Source: an uncultured Flaviramulus sp.
GTDB taxonomy: Bacteria; Bacteroidota; Bacteroidia; Flavobacteriales; Flavobacteriaceae
Assembly: GCA_947501105.1 (NCBI GenBank)
Contig: CANMUP010000003.1
Span: 434,001-498,000, forward strand
Direction of reading: 5' to 3'
DNA length: 64,000 nucleotides
Shown one piece after another: positions 26,110-34,883 of the stretch. The notes beneath the pieces are model-generated. The model was given only the letters and a program-made list of their open reading frames with translations. It made no database searches and was not told the origin of the DNA. The position numbers were made by a program, and so were the translations under genes. Positions within the stretch are counted from its first letter, which is position 1, and each line of letters opens with the position of its first letter.

Positions 26110-28839
26110 ATGAGCAAAACAGCATATATAGACAATCAGGAATTTGAAATAGTTGAAGGTGAGACCATGCTATCTTTCATTAGGCGTTATAAAGAAGAAG
26201 GACTTGTACCAACACTATGCGATGCACCAAACTTAGATCCGTTTGGATCGTGTCGAGTATGTAGTGTAGAAGTTGCTTTAAATGAAAATGGTTCTGTAAA
26301 AACAATGGCATCTTGTCATACGCCAGTAGCTGCTGGTCAACATATTTATACGAGTACAGAATCTGTAAAGGCGCTGCGTAAAAACATTTTAGAACTGGTT
26401 CTTACAGATCATCCTTTAGATTGTTTAACCTGTGAAGTTAACGGTAATTGTGAGTTGCAAACGGTAGCAGCTCAAGTAGGTATTCGCGAAGTGCGTTATC
26501 CAGAAGGAGATAATCATTTATATAGAATGAAAGATCTGAGTCACCCTTATATGACTTCAGATTTGTCAAAATGTATCAACTGTTATCGTTGTGTACGTGC
26601 TTGCGATGAAGTACAAGGAGAGTTTGTACTAAGCATGTCTGGACGTGGTTTTGACTCTAAAATCATAAAAGGATTAGATGATTCGTTTATGGACTCAGAT
26701 TGTGTGAGTTGTGGCGCTTGTTCTCAGGCTTGTCCTACGTCTGCAATCTCTGATGTATTTCAATCTAAAGCCGTTAAACCAACCGAAACTACACGTACCA
26801 TTTGTACCTATTGTGGTGTAGGTTGTAACCTTGATGTGGCTACCAGTAATGGAGAAATAGTCAGTATTCAAGCACCTTATGATGCGGAAGTGAATCAAGG
26901 ACATACCTGTTTAAAAGGACGTTATGCTTTTAAGTTTTATGATCATCCAGAACGTTTAAATGCACCAATGATAAAACGTAATGGAGCATTTGAAAAAGTG
27001 TCTTGGGATGAAGTTTACGATTACATTGCAAATAAATTAACAGGATTTAAAGAAGAGTTTGGTCCAGACTCCATGGCTGGAATTTCTTCATCGCGTTGTA
27101 CAAATGAAGAGAATTATTTAATGCAGAAATTCTTTAGAGCTGTATTGAGTACAAATAATATTGATGGCTGTGCACGTGTGTGTCACTCACCAACAGCATT
27201 AGGTATGCAACGGACTTACGGTACTGGAGCGGCAACAAATTCTATAGACGATTTAAAAGATACCAACTGTATTATGGTTATTGGCGCAAATCCAACTGAT
27301 GCGCACCCAGTAACAGGAGCAAAACTAAAGCAGTTTGCTATGAAATCTGATAACGTATCTATTGTTATCGATCCGCGACGTACAGAATTAGCAAGATATG
27401 CAACACATCATTTGGCTTTAAGACCTGGCACTAATGTAGCTGTACTTAATATGATGATGTATTATATTATTACCGAAAACTTAGTTGATACCTCTTTTAT
27501 AGAAAATAGAACGGAAGGTTTTGAAGACTTTAAAAAAGAATTATTAACTATTGATTTAGATCAAATTGAAGCTGTTTCTGGGGTTAAAAAAGAAGATGTT
27601 CGAGCTGCTGCAATCGCTTATGCGTCGGCACCAAATGCCATGTCTTTTCATGGTTTAGGAGTTACAGAACACTCACAAGGAACCTTTACAGTAATGCAGA
27701 TTGCAGATTTAGCATTGCTTACTGGAAACATAGGTAGACGTGGTGTTGGTGTGAATCCGTTACGCGGACAAAACAATGTGCAAGGATCTGCAGATATGGG
27801 TGTACAACCACATCAAGGTGCAGGATATTTAGATATTACAAAAGATGATGTCAATAAAAAATATAATGAATTTTATGGAGTTGATGTTCCTAAGCATATT
27901 GGGTATAAAATTCCAGAAATGTTTGATGCCGCTTTAGAAGGGAATTTAAAAGCGATTTGGATTATTGGTGAAGATGTTGTTCAAACCGATCCGAATACTC
28001 AAAAAGTTATAAAAGCACTTAATGCAACCGATTTAGTCATTGTTCAGGAATTATTTATGACTGAAACTGCTAAATATGCCGATGTTATTTTGCCAGGTGC
28101 ATCTTTCTTAGAAAAAAGCGGAACGTTTACCAATGGCGAGCGTCGTGTACAGGCTGTAAATCAAGTGGTAGAGCCTGTAGTAGGTTCTAAACCTGATGGA
28201 CAAATTATTGTGGATATAATGAATAAAATGGGCTATGCGCAACCAGACTATACACCAGATGGTATGCTTGAGGAAATTTCGCAAATTGTACCTTTTTTCG
28301 CGGGTATTAAATGGGATAGATTAGGTAAAAATGGATTGCAATGGCCAGTAGCACCTGATGGAACCGATACTCAAATTTTGCATACTGTCAATTTTAAACG
28401 TGGTAAAGGAAAGTTTGAATTTAATCCTTGGGAAGAAACTGTAGAATTGAAAGAACATGCAAAAGACTATCCTTATATTTTAACAACAAACAGAGAGTTA
28501 GAACACTATAACTGTGGAGCGATGACACGTCGAACAGCCAACGAATTGATTCTTCAAGATGATTATTTAATGATAAACCCTGAAGATGCTAAAACCAATC
28601 TTATTAATGATGGTGATTATGTGTGTTTAGAATCTCCAAGAGGAAAAGTAGATGTTAAAGCTAGAATTACAGACGAAGTAAAACAAGGTATTTTAAGTAC
28701 AACCTTCCATTTTCCAGATATTATGATAAATAATATTACAGGAGATGTTCACGATAGTGAAGCCATGTGCCCAGAATATAAAGTAGTAGCGGTTCGTATT
28801 AGAAAAAGTAAAGGGAAGTTTAAAAAACAATTGGTTTAA
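26110..28839 (+). CDS. fdsA: formate dehydrogenase alpha subunit, Cys type
   Basis: A 909-aa catalytic subunit oxidising formate to CO2. Domains in order: an N-terminal 2Fe-2S domain (GSCRVCSVEV, SCHTPV), a His/Cys-ligated 4Fe-4S cluster (HPLDCLTCEVNGNCELQ), two ferredoxin-like 4Fe-4S motifs (CINCYRCVRAC near 156 and CVSCGACSQACPTSA near 198), the Mo-proximal 4Fe-4S (ICTYCGVGCNLDV), and the bis-MGD domains. The molybdenum ligand is Cys358 in CARVCHSPT, followed by His359, so no selenocysteine is used. There is no signal peptide, so it is cytoplasmic. It pairs with the FdsB-like diaphorase. Confidence 0.95.
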   Translation: MSKTAYIDNQEFEIVEGETMLSFIRRYKEEGLVPTLCDAPNLDPFGSCRVCSVEVALNENGSVKTMASCHTPVAAGQHIYTSTESVKALRKNILELVLTDHPLDCLTCEVNGNCELQTVAAQVGIREVRYPEGDNHLYRMKDLSHPYMTSDLSKCINCYRCVRACDEVQGEFVLSMSGRGFDSKIIKGLDDSFMDSDCVSCGACSQACPTSAISDVFQSKAVKPTETTRTICTYCGVGCNLDVATSNGEIVSIQAPYDAEVNQGHTCLKGRYAFKFYDHPERLNAPMIKRNGAFEKVSWDEVYDYIANKLTGFKEEFGPDSMAGISSSRCTNEENYLMQKFFRAVLSTNNIDGCARVCHSPTALGMQRTYGTGAATNSIDDLKDTNCIMVIGANPTDAHPVTGAKLKQFAMKSDNVSIVIDPRRTELARYATHHLALRPGTNVAVLNMMMYYIITENLVDTSFIENRTEGFEDFKKELLTIDLDQIEAVSGVKKEDVRAAAIAYASAPNAMSFHGLGVTEHSQGTFTVMQIADLALLTGNIGRRGVGVNPLRGQNNVQGSADMGVQPHQGAGYLDITKDDVNKKYNEFYGVDVPKHIGYKIPEMFDAALEGNLKAIWIIGEDVVQTDPNTQKVIKALNATDLVIVQELFMTETAKYADVILPGASFLEKSGTFTNGERRVQAVNQVVEPVVGSKPDGQIIVDIMNKMGYAQPDYTPDGMLEEISQIVPFFAGIKWDRLGKNGLQWPVAPDGTDTQILHTVNFKRGKGKFEFNPWEETVELKEHAKDYPYILTTNRELEHYNCGAMTRRTANELILQDDYLMINPEDAKTNLINDGDYVCLESPRGKVDVKARITDEVKQGILSTTFHFPDIMINNITGDVHDSEAMCPEYKVVAVRIRKSKGKFKKQLV

Positions 28840-28861
28840 GAGTTTATAAATTAAAAGCCCA

Positions 28862-29443
28862 ATGTCAACAAAATTTGAAAAAGCGATAGAGCTCATTGAT
28901 AACGAAAATTCAAAAGATATTCGAAAAGAATCTTTTGATAATAAAGAGTACCCTAAAGAGTTATTGTATTCATATAGAATGACAGACAAACTTTTAGAAT
29001 TTCACCCTAATGCATCTGATGAATTAAAGCTTGCTGCTAGAGCACAACATATTAATCGTTGGGAAATAGCAAGAAACACTTATTCTATGGATCGAGTGGG
29101 GTATTTGAAATGGCGCGAAGCGCTTAAGAAGATGCATGCAGATATTACTTCTAATCTTTTAACAGAAGTTGGATACGGTTCAGATTTTATTGATAGAGTT
29201 GTTTTTTTGATTAATAAAAAATTGATAAAAAAGGATGCAGGTTCGCAGATATTGGAAGATGTTGTATGCTTAGTGTTTTTAGAATATTATTTTGATGCCT
29301 TTTCAAGAAAACATGATGATACTAAGCTTATAGATATTATAAAAAAGACATGGAATAAAATGTCTGGAAAAGGACAAGAAGCTGCTTCAAAACTATATTT
29401 TTCAGATAAAAACACGCTATTAATAAAGCATGCTATTTCTTAA
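28862..29443 (+). CDS. DUF4202 family protein
   Basis: A 193-aa soluble helical protein that I recognise as DUF4202 from its layout: an N-terminal KAIELIDNENSKD helix, YPKELLYSYRMTDKL, AARAQHINRWEI, MDRVGYLKWREALKK, LEDVVCLVFLEYYFDAF and KTWNKMSGKGQEAA. Conserved His, Arg and Asp residues (AQHINRW, EDVVCLVFLEYYF) recall metal-dependent HD-like phosphohydrolases, but this is a guess. It starts 22 bp after fdsA and is the last gene of the formate dehydrogenase operon, so it may serve that enzyme. It ends 10 bp before the convergent moaA end. Confidence 0.75.
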   Translation: MSTKFEKAIELIDNENSKDIRKESFDNKEYPKELLYSYRMTDKLLEFHPNASDELKLAARAQHINRWEIARNTYSMDRVGYLKWREALKKMHADITSNLLTEVGYGSDFIDRVVFLINKKLIKKDAGSQILEDVVCLVFLEYYFDAFSRKHDDTKLIDIIKKTWNKMSGKGQEAASKLYFSDKNTLLIKHAIS

Positions 29444-29453
29444 AATTATGCTA

Positions 29454-30461
29454 TTAACCCCCAATTGTAATCATACTCCTGTTTTTGGTGTGTAATTTGG
29501 GCTCTTCAAGCTTTTCAAGGGTATCCATACCGCCTCTTACCTTAAATTTGGCTTGTATAGCTTTTTGAATAATAGGTTCAATATCTTTTCCTTCTCGGAG
29601 AGTCGTTAATAAATCAGATTCGGTATTAGAAAACAAGCAATTTTTAAGCTTTCCATTTGCTGTTAGACGGATGCGGTTACAGGAATCGCAAAACGGATTG
29701 GTTACAGAGCTTATAATTGCAAAAGAACCTTTGTAGTTTTTAATTTTATAATTTTTGGAAGTATCGTTTGGAGCGTCCTGAATTCGAAGTACTTCATCTT
29801 CATTAAAAGCATTATTTACATATTCCATCACTTCAGCGTAAGACACCATTTTTTGTTTATCCCATTTGTTTCCATCAAAAGGCATAAATTCAATAAAACG
29901 CACAGAAATTGGGAGTGTTTTAGTAAGATTTATAAAATCGATAATTTCATTATCATTAAACTTCTTAATTAAAACAGCATTCAGCTTAACGTTAAAACCT
30001 TCTTTAACTAAAAGTAAAATGTTATTATAAACTGTTTCAAAATTATTTCTACGTGTAATTGTATTAAACTTTTCAGCAATTAAAGAATCTAAGCTCACAT
30101 TTATATTGCGGATGCCACAAGCTTTAAATGTATCAATAAAACGATGCACAGTTACCGCATTTGTAGTTATTGAAAGCTCTACAGGAAGTGTTGACAATTT
30201 TTCTAAAACAATGCTCACATCTTTTCTAACCAAAGGTTCTCCACCTGTAAGTCTAATTTTGGTAACGCCATTATCAACAAAGGTTTTGGCAATGGTATAT
30301 ACCTCATCAAAAGACATGATATGCGATTTTGGTGATAGTGGAATACCTTCTTCGGGCATACAATAAGTGCAGCGTAAATTACATAATTCGGTTAACGAAA
30401 TACGCAAATAGCTGTGTTTCCTGCCATGAGTATCGGTTAATATGTTTTTTTTATTTTCCAT
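29454..30461 (-). CDS. moaA: GTP 3',8-cyclase
   Basis: A 335-aa radical-SAM enzyme, first step of molybdenum cofactor synthesis (GTP to 3',8-cyclo-GTP, with MoaC). The N-terminal cluster motif is CNLRCTYCMPEEG (residues about 27-39), with RLTGGEPLVRKD and SITTNA following. The C-terminal cluster has PFCDSCNRIRLTANGKLKNC. The last two residues are Gly-Gly, as required for activity in the family. It is the last gene of the long minus-strand Moco operon and overlaps moaCB by one base. Confidence 0.96.
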   Translation of the reverse strand: MENKKNILTDTHGRKHSYLRISLTELCNLRCTYCMPEEGIPLSPKSHIMSFDEVYTIAKTFVDNGVTKIRLTGGEPLVRKDVSIVLEKLSTLPVELSITTNAVTVHRFIDTFKACGIRNINVSLDSLIAEKFNTITRRNNFETVYNNILLLVKEGFNVKLNAVLIKKFNDNEIIDFINLTKTLPISVRFIEFMPFDGNKWDKQKMVSYAEVMEYVNNAFNEDEVLRIQDAPNDTSKNYKIKNYKGSFAIISSVTNPFCDSCNRIRLTANGKLKNCLFSNTESDLLTTLREGKDIEPIIQKAIQAKFKVRGGMDTLEKLEEPKLHTKNRSMITIGG

Positions 30462-31372
30462 TAATCGTGTCTTGCGCCTTTAAAAATTCTAAAAATATGA
30501 AGCAGAGAAGGGAATACCGCATCCATTGATTCTTTTGCTCCTTTAGTAGATCCTGGTAATGCTAAAACCAAACTATCTTTATAAGTGCCAGCCACACTTC
30601 TTGACAACATAGAATAAGGAGTCCTTTCTTGTCCGTAGCTACGAATAGCTTCCTCAATACCTGGAATATTTCTGTCTAAAAGTGTTGCTAAAGCTTCTGG
30701 AGTTACATCGCGTTTTGATAAGCCTGTGCCTCCCGTAAAGATAATTAAATCGATACCTTGAGATTGATAGGCTTTTACTTTAGATTGAATAACATCGGCT
30801 TCATCTGGAATAACAGTGTATTCTGAAATAACAACATCACTTTCTTCCAACTTTTTAATAATAGCTTTTCCAGCTTTATCTTCTTTTTGTCCTGCTGAAA
30901 TAGTATCAGAACAAACTACAACTGCAGCGGTTATATCATTTCTAAATTTATCTTTAAAATCTGATTTCCCGCCTTTTTTATTCAATAACTTTATGGTTTG
31001 TATTTCAACACCTTTATCAATAGGCTTAAGCATGTCGTACATGTTTAATGCCACTACACTGGCACCATGCATCGCTTCAACTTCAACACCTGTTTTGTAA
31101 ATGGTTTTTATAGTGCATAAAACGGTGATTTCTAATCCACTAATTTCGTATTCTATTCCTGTAAATTCAATGGGTAGAGGGTGGCAGTCGGGTAATAAAT
31201 CTGGTGTTTTTTTAACACCTAATAATCCTGCTGCTTTACTCATAGCAAAAACATCTCCTTTTGGCACTGTTTTATTTTTAATCGCTTCAATAGTTTCTGG
31301 CTTACTTACTTTCACGACGGCTTGAGCAGTTGCAATCCTTAGGGTGTTTATTTTATGTGTGATGTCTACCAT
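30461..31372 (-). CDS. moaCB: bifunctional MoaC-MoaB fusion
   Basis: A 303-aa fusion. Residues about 1-150 are MoaC (cyclic pyranopterin monophosphate synthase), with DCHPLPIEF and TGVEVEAMHGASVVALNMYD. Residues about 160-303 are MoaB/MogA-like (molybdopterin adenylyltransferase), with VVVCSDTISAGQKEDKAG, IFTGGTGLSKRDVTPEA and LALPGSTKGAKE. The MoaC part has MHGASV where stand-alone MoaC usually has LTAVSV, a form I associate with such fusions in Bacteroidota. It serves steps on both sides of molybdopterin synthase. An S23 gene cassette separates it from moaE upstream. Confidence 0.93.
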   Translation of the reverse strand: MVDITHKINTLRIATAQAVVKVSKPETIEAIKNKTVPKGDVFAMSKAAGLLGVKKTPDLLPDCHPLPIEFTGIEYEISGLEITVLCTIKTIYKTGVEVEAMHGASVVALNMYDMLKPIDKGVEIQTIKLLNKKGGKSDFKDKFRNDITAAVVVCSDTISAGQKEDKAGKAIIKKLEESDVVISEYTVIPDEADVIQSKVKAYQSQGIDLIIFTGGTGLSKRDVTPEALATLLDRNIPGIEEAIRSYGQERTPYSMLSRSVAGTYKDSLVLALPGSTKGAKESMDAVFPSLLHIFRIFKGARHD

Positions 31373-31375
31373 TAT

Positions 31376-31815
31376 GGTGTTTCGTTTATTCGTTTAACTG
31401 TTTAATTGAGATTTTCTTAAAGCATTAAGCTTATTAGAAATTTTTTCAATTTCAGTTCTAATATTTTGATAATCATCTTCGCTAATAAAACTTAATTCTT
31501 TAGCTATTATAATTTGATTAAGAACTTCCATTAATGAACTAAAAGCTAATGTTGTAAAATGAGCTTTATCCTTATTTGTATTTCTTGATGTGCCCTCTGC
31601 TAAGTTTGAAGCTATAGAAACAGAAGCACGTCTTAACTGGTTTGTTAATCCAAATTTTTCTTCGTTAGGAAATCCTTTTGTTATTTGGTATATAAGTTTT
31701 ATTAACTCTTTAGAATCAATCCAAACATTTAATTTTTCAAATGAAAATGTGTATGCCATTTTTTACTTTTTCTTATGATTAAACAAATCAACAATTAAAC
31801 GAAAAACAAAACACC
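31376..31815. mobile_element. S23 gene cassette bounded by inverted repeats
   Basis: A 440-bp unit bounded by imperfect inverted repeats: left arm 31376-31408 and right arm 31784-31815, both reading GGTGTTT, then GTTT, TTCGTTTAA and TGTT from the outside inwards (28 of 33 aligned positions equal). It holds a single gene for an S23-type four-helix protein. The outer ends lie four bases before the moaCB start and at the first base of the moaE stop codon, and TAT stands on both flanks as a possible target duplication. No transposase is encoded, so mobility would depend on another source. Confidence 0.6.
31394..31759 (-). CDS. S23-type four-helix bundle protein
   Basis: A 121-aa protein of the 23S rRNA intervening-sequence (IVS) family. 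Typical family segments are FEKLNVWIDSKELIKLIYQI at the N-terminus, FGLTNQLRRASVSIASNLAEG near 38-58 with the conserved Arg-Arg-Ser pattern, and LMEVLNQIIIAKELSFI. Such proteins form ring-like oligomers; their function is unknown although the genes often lie in rRNA intervening sequences or alone in flavobacterial genomes. Here it interrupts the Moco operon between moaE and moaCB, and its 3' end reads into the left inverted repeat, so it looks like a late arrival and not a Moco enzyme. Confidence 0.88.
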   Translation of the reverse strand: MAYTFSFEKLNVWIDSKELIKLIYQITKGFPNEEKFGLTNQLRRASVSIASNLAEGTSRNTNKDKAHFTTLAFSSLMEVLNQIIIAKELSFISEDDYQNIRTEIEKISNKLNALRKSQLNS

Positions 31816-32258
31816 TATGTGTTTTGTTTCCATTGATGTGTTTCGTCTTCAAAAATCTCTTTCCCAAATACAGGAACATCTGCTTTTATGGCTTCAACAA
31901 TATATTCCAAAGCTTCAAAAACAACTTTGCGTCTTGGTGATGATACAAATACAAATAAACATATTTCTCCAGTACTAACTTTTCCTAAGCTATGATAAAT
32001 GTGCATGCATGTGAGATCAAACTTTTCAAAAGCAGATTCTCTAATCTCATAAAACTTACTGTTTGCCATATCTTCATAAGCCGTATATTCAATTGCAGAC
32101 ACTGTTTTTCCATCAATTACATCAGCTCTTACTTGCCCAAGAAAAATGTTATGCGCACCAATACTTGTTTTCGTTTGATGTTTATATATTGAGTTGCCTA
32201 TAAATTCTGAATTTATTGCGCCTTCTTTAAATACGCTTTTAGGTTTTTTATTATTCAT
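31815..32258 (-). CDS. moaE: molybdopterin synthase catalytic subunit
   Basis: A 147-aa large subunit of molybdopterin synthase, which adds two sulfurs to cPMP using thiocarboxylated MoaD. Recognisable parts are GAHNIFLGQVRADV, YTAYEDMANSKFYEI, CMHIYHSLGKVSTGEICLFV and SSPRRKVVFEALEYIVE, and the catalytic-type Lys in VFGKEIFED. The start overlaps the moeB end by eight bases, so translation is coupled. The stop codon abuts the outer end of the S23 cassette. Confidence 0.95.
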   Translation of the reverse strand: MNNKKPKSVFKEGAINSEFIGNSIYKHQTKTSIGAHNIFLGQVRADVIDGKTVSAIEYTAYEDMANSKFYEIRESAFEKFDLTCMHIYHSLGKVSTGEICLFVFVSSPRRKVVFEALEYIVEAIKADVPVFGKEIFEDETHQWKQNT

Positions 32259-33333
32259 TTGATGATACTTTTGTATAATTATTTAATACTATGGCTCCTT
32301 CTTTTAAGCTGAAGCAGTTTGCGATGTTGAGCTCATTTAATATTTGAGTAGCTCGCTTACTTCTAACCCCAGATTGGCAAAAAAGCACTTTCTTTTTATC
32401 TGAATTAATTTTGCTTAAACTATGCTCTAGTTGACTAAGAGGAATATGTGAAACTTTTATATTTTCAATTTTTGGTTGTTCGTGTGATTCTCTAATATCT
32501 ATAAATTGAATATTTTCTTCAGAAATTATATCATCAATTGAAACTTCTAAAACTTCAATTTCACAATTAATATTGATTTGCTTATTGTAAAAGTTGTTCT
32601 TTTCTTCTAAAATAGATTGAATAATAGCTTCATTTCTGTTTACTTTTAAAGTTGAAACTTTAGAGGTTAAAGCATTGTAAAACAAAAGGCTCCCCGAAAG
32701 CACATCTCCAATACCTAAAATAATTTTCAAAGCTTCATTAGCCTGCATACTACCAATAATTCCAGGAAGCACACCCAATACACCAATTTCTGAACAATTT
32801 GGTACCGTACCTTTTTGTGGTGGGTTTGGAAATAAACACCTATAACTTGGTCCATTTTTATAGTTAAAAACAGATACCTGTCCTTCAAACTTATAGATAG
32901 CTCCAAACACCAAAGGCTTATTTGTAATAATACAAGTGTCGTTTACGAGATAACGCGTTTCAAAGTTGTCTGACCCGTCAACAATAATATCGTACTGATT
33001 AAATAAATCGATGGCGTTTTGATAATTGAGTTGAAAAGGGTAGGCTGTTATAGAAATAGAATCATTTAAATCCTCTAACCTTTCTTTAGCAGCAATGGCT
33101 TTGTTTTTTGCTAAGCTAGATGTGCCAAATAAAACTTGACGTTGCAAATTAGAAGCTTCTACAACATCAAAGTCTATGATACCGATAGTGCCAATTCCAG
33201 CTCCAGTTAAATATTGCAAAACGGGGCATCCCAAACCTCCAGCACCAATGACTAAAACTTTAGCATTGGAAATTTTGTCTTGGCCAACTTGACCAACTTC
33301 GGATAAAATGATATGTCTGTTGTATCTACTCAT
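32251..33333 (-). CDS. moeB: MoeB/ThiF adenylyltransferase with rhodanese domain
   Basis: A 360-aa enzyme that adenylates the C-terminus of MoaD. The N-terminal ThiF/E1-like domain has the nucleotide-binding GAGGLGCPVLQYLTGAGIG (near 31), DNFETRYLVND, and FGAIYKFEGQVSVF. Residues about 265-355 form a rhodanese domain with the active-site Cys in LFCQSGVRSKRA. The fusion lets one protein activate and sulfurate MoaD. The two zinc CxxC pairs of classic MoeB are only partly visible (YRCLFPNPPQKGTVPNC retains one Cys of the first pair), so zinc binding may be lost. It lies between moaD and moaE. Confidence 0.92.
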   Translation of the reverse strand: MSRYNRHIILSEVGQVGQDKISNAKVLVIGAGGLGCPVLQYLTGAGIGTIGIIDFDVVEASNLQRQVLFGTSSLAKNKAIAAKERLEDLNDSISITAYPFQLNYQNAIDLFNQYDIIVDGSDNFETRYLVNDTCIITNKPLVFGAIYKFEGQVSVFNYKNGPSYRCLFPNPPQKGTVPNCSEIGVLGVLPGIIGSMQANEALKIILGIGDVLSGSLLFYNALTSKVSTLKVNRNEAIIQSILEEKNNFYNKQININCEIEVLEVSIDDIISEENIQFIDIRESHEQPKIENIKVSHIPLSQLEHSLSKINSDKKKVLFCQSGVRSKRATQILNELNIANCFSLKEGAIVLNNYTKVSSNE

Positions 33334-33340
33334 AATTTAA

Positions 33341-33574
33341 TCAACCACCGGCAAAAGGTGGCAATAAAGCTATTTCGCTTCCTGTTATTTCTGTGTTATC
33401 GAAAACCAACTCTTGATTTTGTGCGACTTGAAAATCTTTACTTTTTAAAGCATCATATTTTGAATAAAGTATATCTAAAAGTTCTGAAACTAGCCGACCT
33501 GAAAACTCCATTGACTCTTCATTTTGCTTAGTAATTTCAGCTATTTGACCAAAATATTTAATTGTTATGAACAT
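33341..33574 (-). CDS. moaD: molybdopterin synthase sulfur carrier subunit
   Basis: A 77-aa ubiquitin-fold protein starting MFITIKYFGQIAEI and ending in the required Gly-Gly (LLPPFAGG), the site of adenylation by MoeB and of the thiocarboxylate. Length is normal for MoaD. The start overlaps the mobA end by 17 bases. The context between mobA and moeB/moaE decides MoaD over ThiS. Confidence 0.93.
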   Translation of the reverse strand: MFITIKYFGQIAEITKQNEESMEFSGRLVSELLDILYSKYDALKSKDFQVAQNQELVFDNTEITGSEIALLPPFAGG

Positions 33575-34142
33575 TTTCTATTTGTTTTAATTCTTCTTTC
33601 GTATTTACATTCATAGTTGTGTTATATGCATTAGCATTTAATAAAATGCTTTTCACTTTACACTGATTAACTGCAAACCGTAAACGCCTTTCTCCACTTT
33701 GTAATACCCTGTAAAATGTGTTTTCGCAATCTTTTTTATATAGAGCTATGAGCGGCATGGCTTTACCGTTACTTTCAATTTGAATAATTTCTGATACATC
33801 ATCAACCCCATTTATTAATTCTTGCAAAATTTCTGTTTTGATAAGTGGGATATCACAACTTAGAACTAAGTTAAATGAAGATAATGATGCTTTTAATCCA
33901 GAATATATTCCAGATACTGGCCCTGCATTTTTAATATCGTCTTCAATTCGTTTGTAACCAAAAGCATTATAATCAGGATTGTCTGAGACAATTATAATTT
34001 CAGACACCAAGGGTTGTAAAGCATCAATACTATATTGAATAAATGGTTTACTGCTTAGCTTTAAAAGGCCCTTGTCTGTTCCCATTCTAGAACTTTTCCC
34101 ACCAGCCAAAATAATTCCCGTTATGTCTTTTTTATTAATCAT
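33558..34142 (-). CDS. mobA: molybdenum cofactor guanylyltransferase
   Basis: A 194-aa nucleotidyltransferase making the guanine dinucleotide cofactor. Motifs are GIILAGGKSSRMGTDKGLL (residues 10-28), GPVSGIYSGLKAS, VLSCDIPLI with the metal-binding Asp, PLIALYKKDCENTF and the late NVNTKEEL. This is the cofactor form needed by the formate dehydrogenase and NapA in this window. It is coupled to moaD by a 17-base overlap and directly abuts the TauE/SafE gene. Confidence 0.93.
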   Translation of the reverse strand: MINKKDITGIILAGGKSSRMGTDKGLLKLSSKPFIQYSIDALQPLVSEIIIVSDNPDYNAFGYKRIEDDIKNAGPVSGIYSGLKASLSSFNLVLSCDIPLIKTEILQELINGVDDVSEIIQIESNGKAMPLIALYKKDCENTFYRVLQSGERRLRFAVNQCKVKSILLNANAYNTTMNVNTKEELKQIENVHNN

Positions 34143-34883
34143 TTAAGTGAAAAATAATTTAACACTAGCAATCATTAACACGAATGCTAGCATGTATTGT
34201 AAATTTCTGTTATTTATCTTTTTACTTCCATAGTAACCTCCTAAAACACCTCCAATAAGAGCAATGACTACCAGAACAAAAGAAGCCTTTTCTATGACAA
34301 CACCACTGCTTAATTGACCAATAAGACCAGACGCTGAATTAACCCAAATAAATAAGGCAGAAACAGCCGCAGCTTCTTTCATTTTTCCCCAATGTAATAA
34401 TAGGATAATTGGGGTTAGTATAATGCCGCCACCAATACCAATTAATCCAGAGAAAAACCCAATAACGCCTCCAACAATTAGTCCTTGCCACAACTTCATC
34501 GATTTAATAGATTGACTTTCTTTACCAAAAACGTTCAGCATTTTTAGAATTGCAAAAATCAATAATATGGCTAATATCTTTTTGTATAAGGTAGCATCAA
34601 CTTCAATTCTACCTCCAAAAAAGGCTAATGGTATGGATGTGATTGCAAATGCTATAAATAATTTTTTATTAAAATGACCTTCTTTATAGTAATAGTAAAA
34701 CGATATTCCTGCTACAAAAATATTTAGAAGTAGGGCAGTGGGTTTCATGCTTTCTGGTGCAAATGAAAATAGAGCCATAAGTGCTAAATAGCCACTGGCG
34801 CCACCATGTCCTACACTTGAATATAGAAACGATACTATAGGTAGAATTAGTAAAAAAAGGTATATGTTTTCGTTTTCAAGCAT
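34143..34883 (-). CDS. TauE/SafE family permease in the Moco operon
   Basis: A 246-aa inner-membrane protein with about seven or eight helices. It has the two family repeats: SVGHGGASGYLALMALF near the N-terminus and IGFFSGLIGIGGGIILTPIILL near residue 140. The family exports or imports sulfur-containing anions such as sulfite, taurine-derived sulfoacetate and thiosulfate. Here it lies between mobA and a ModE-type HTH gene with no gaps, which suggests transport of molybdate or of a sulfur species used in cofactor synthesis. This is inference; no ModABC genes are in the window. Confidence 0.85.
   Translation of the reverse strand: MLENENIYLFLLILPIVSFLYSSVGHGGASGYLALMALFSFAPESMKPTALLLNIFVAGISFYYYYKEGHFNKKLFIAFAITSIPLAFFGGRIEVDATLYKKILAILLIFAILKMLNVFGKESQSIKSMKLWQGLIVGGVIGFFSGLIGIGGGIILTPIILLLHWGKMKEAAAVSALFIWVNSASGLIGQLSSGVVIEKASFVLVVIALIGGVLGGYYGSKKINNRNLQYMLAFVLMIASVKLFFT

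Noticed and set aside
26695-26904. Open frame on the minus strand within fdsA
   Set aside because: It is antisense to a strongly conserved iron-sulfur/Mo domain and shows no protein-like features.
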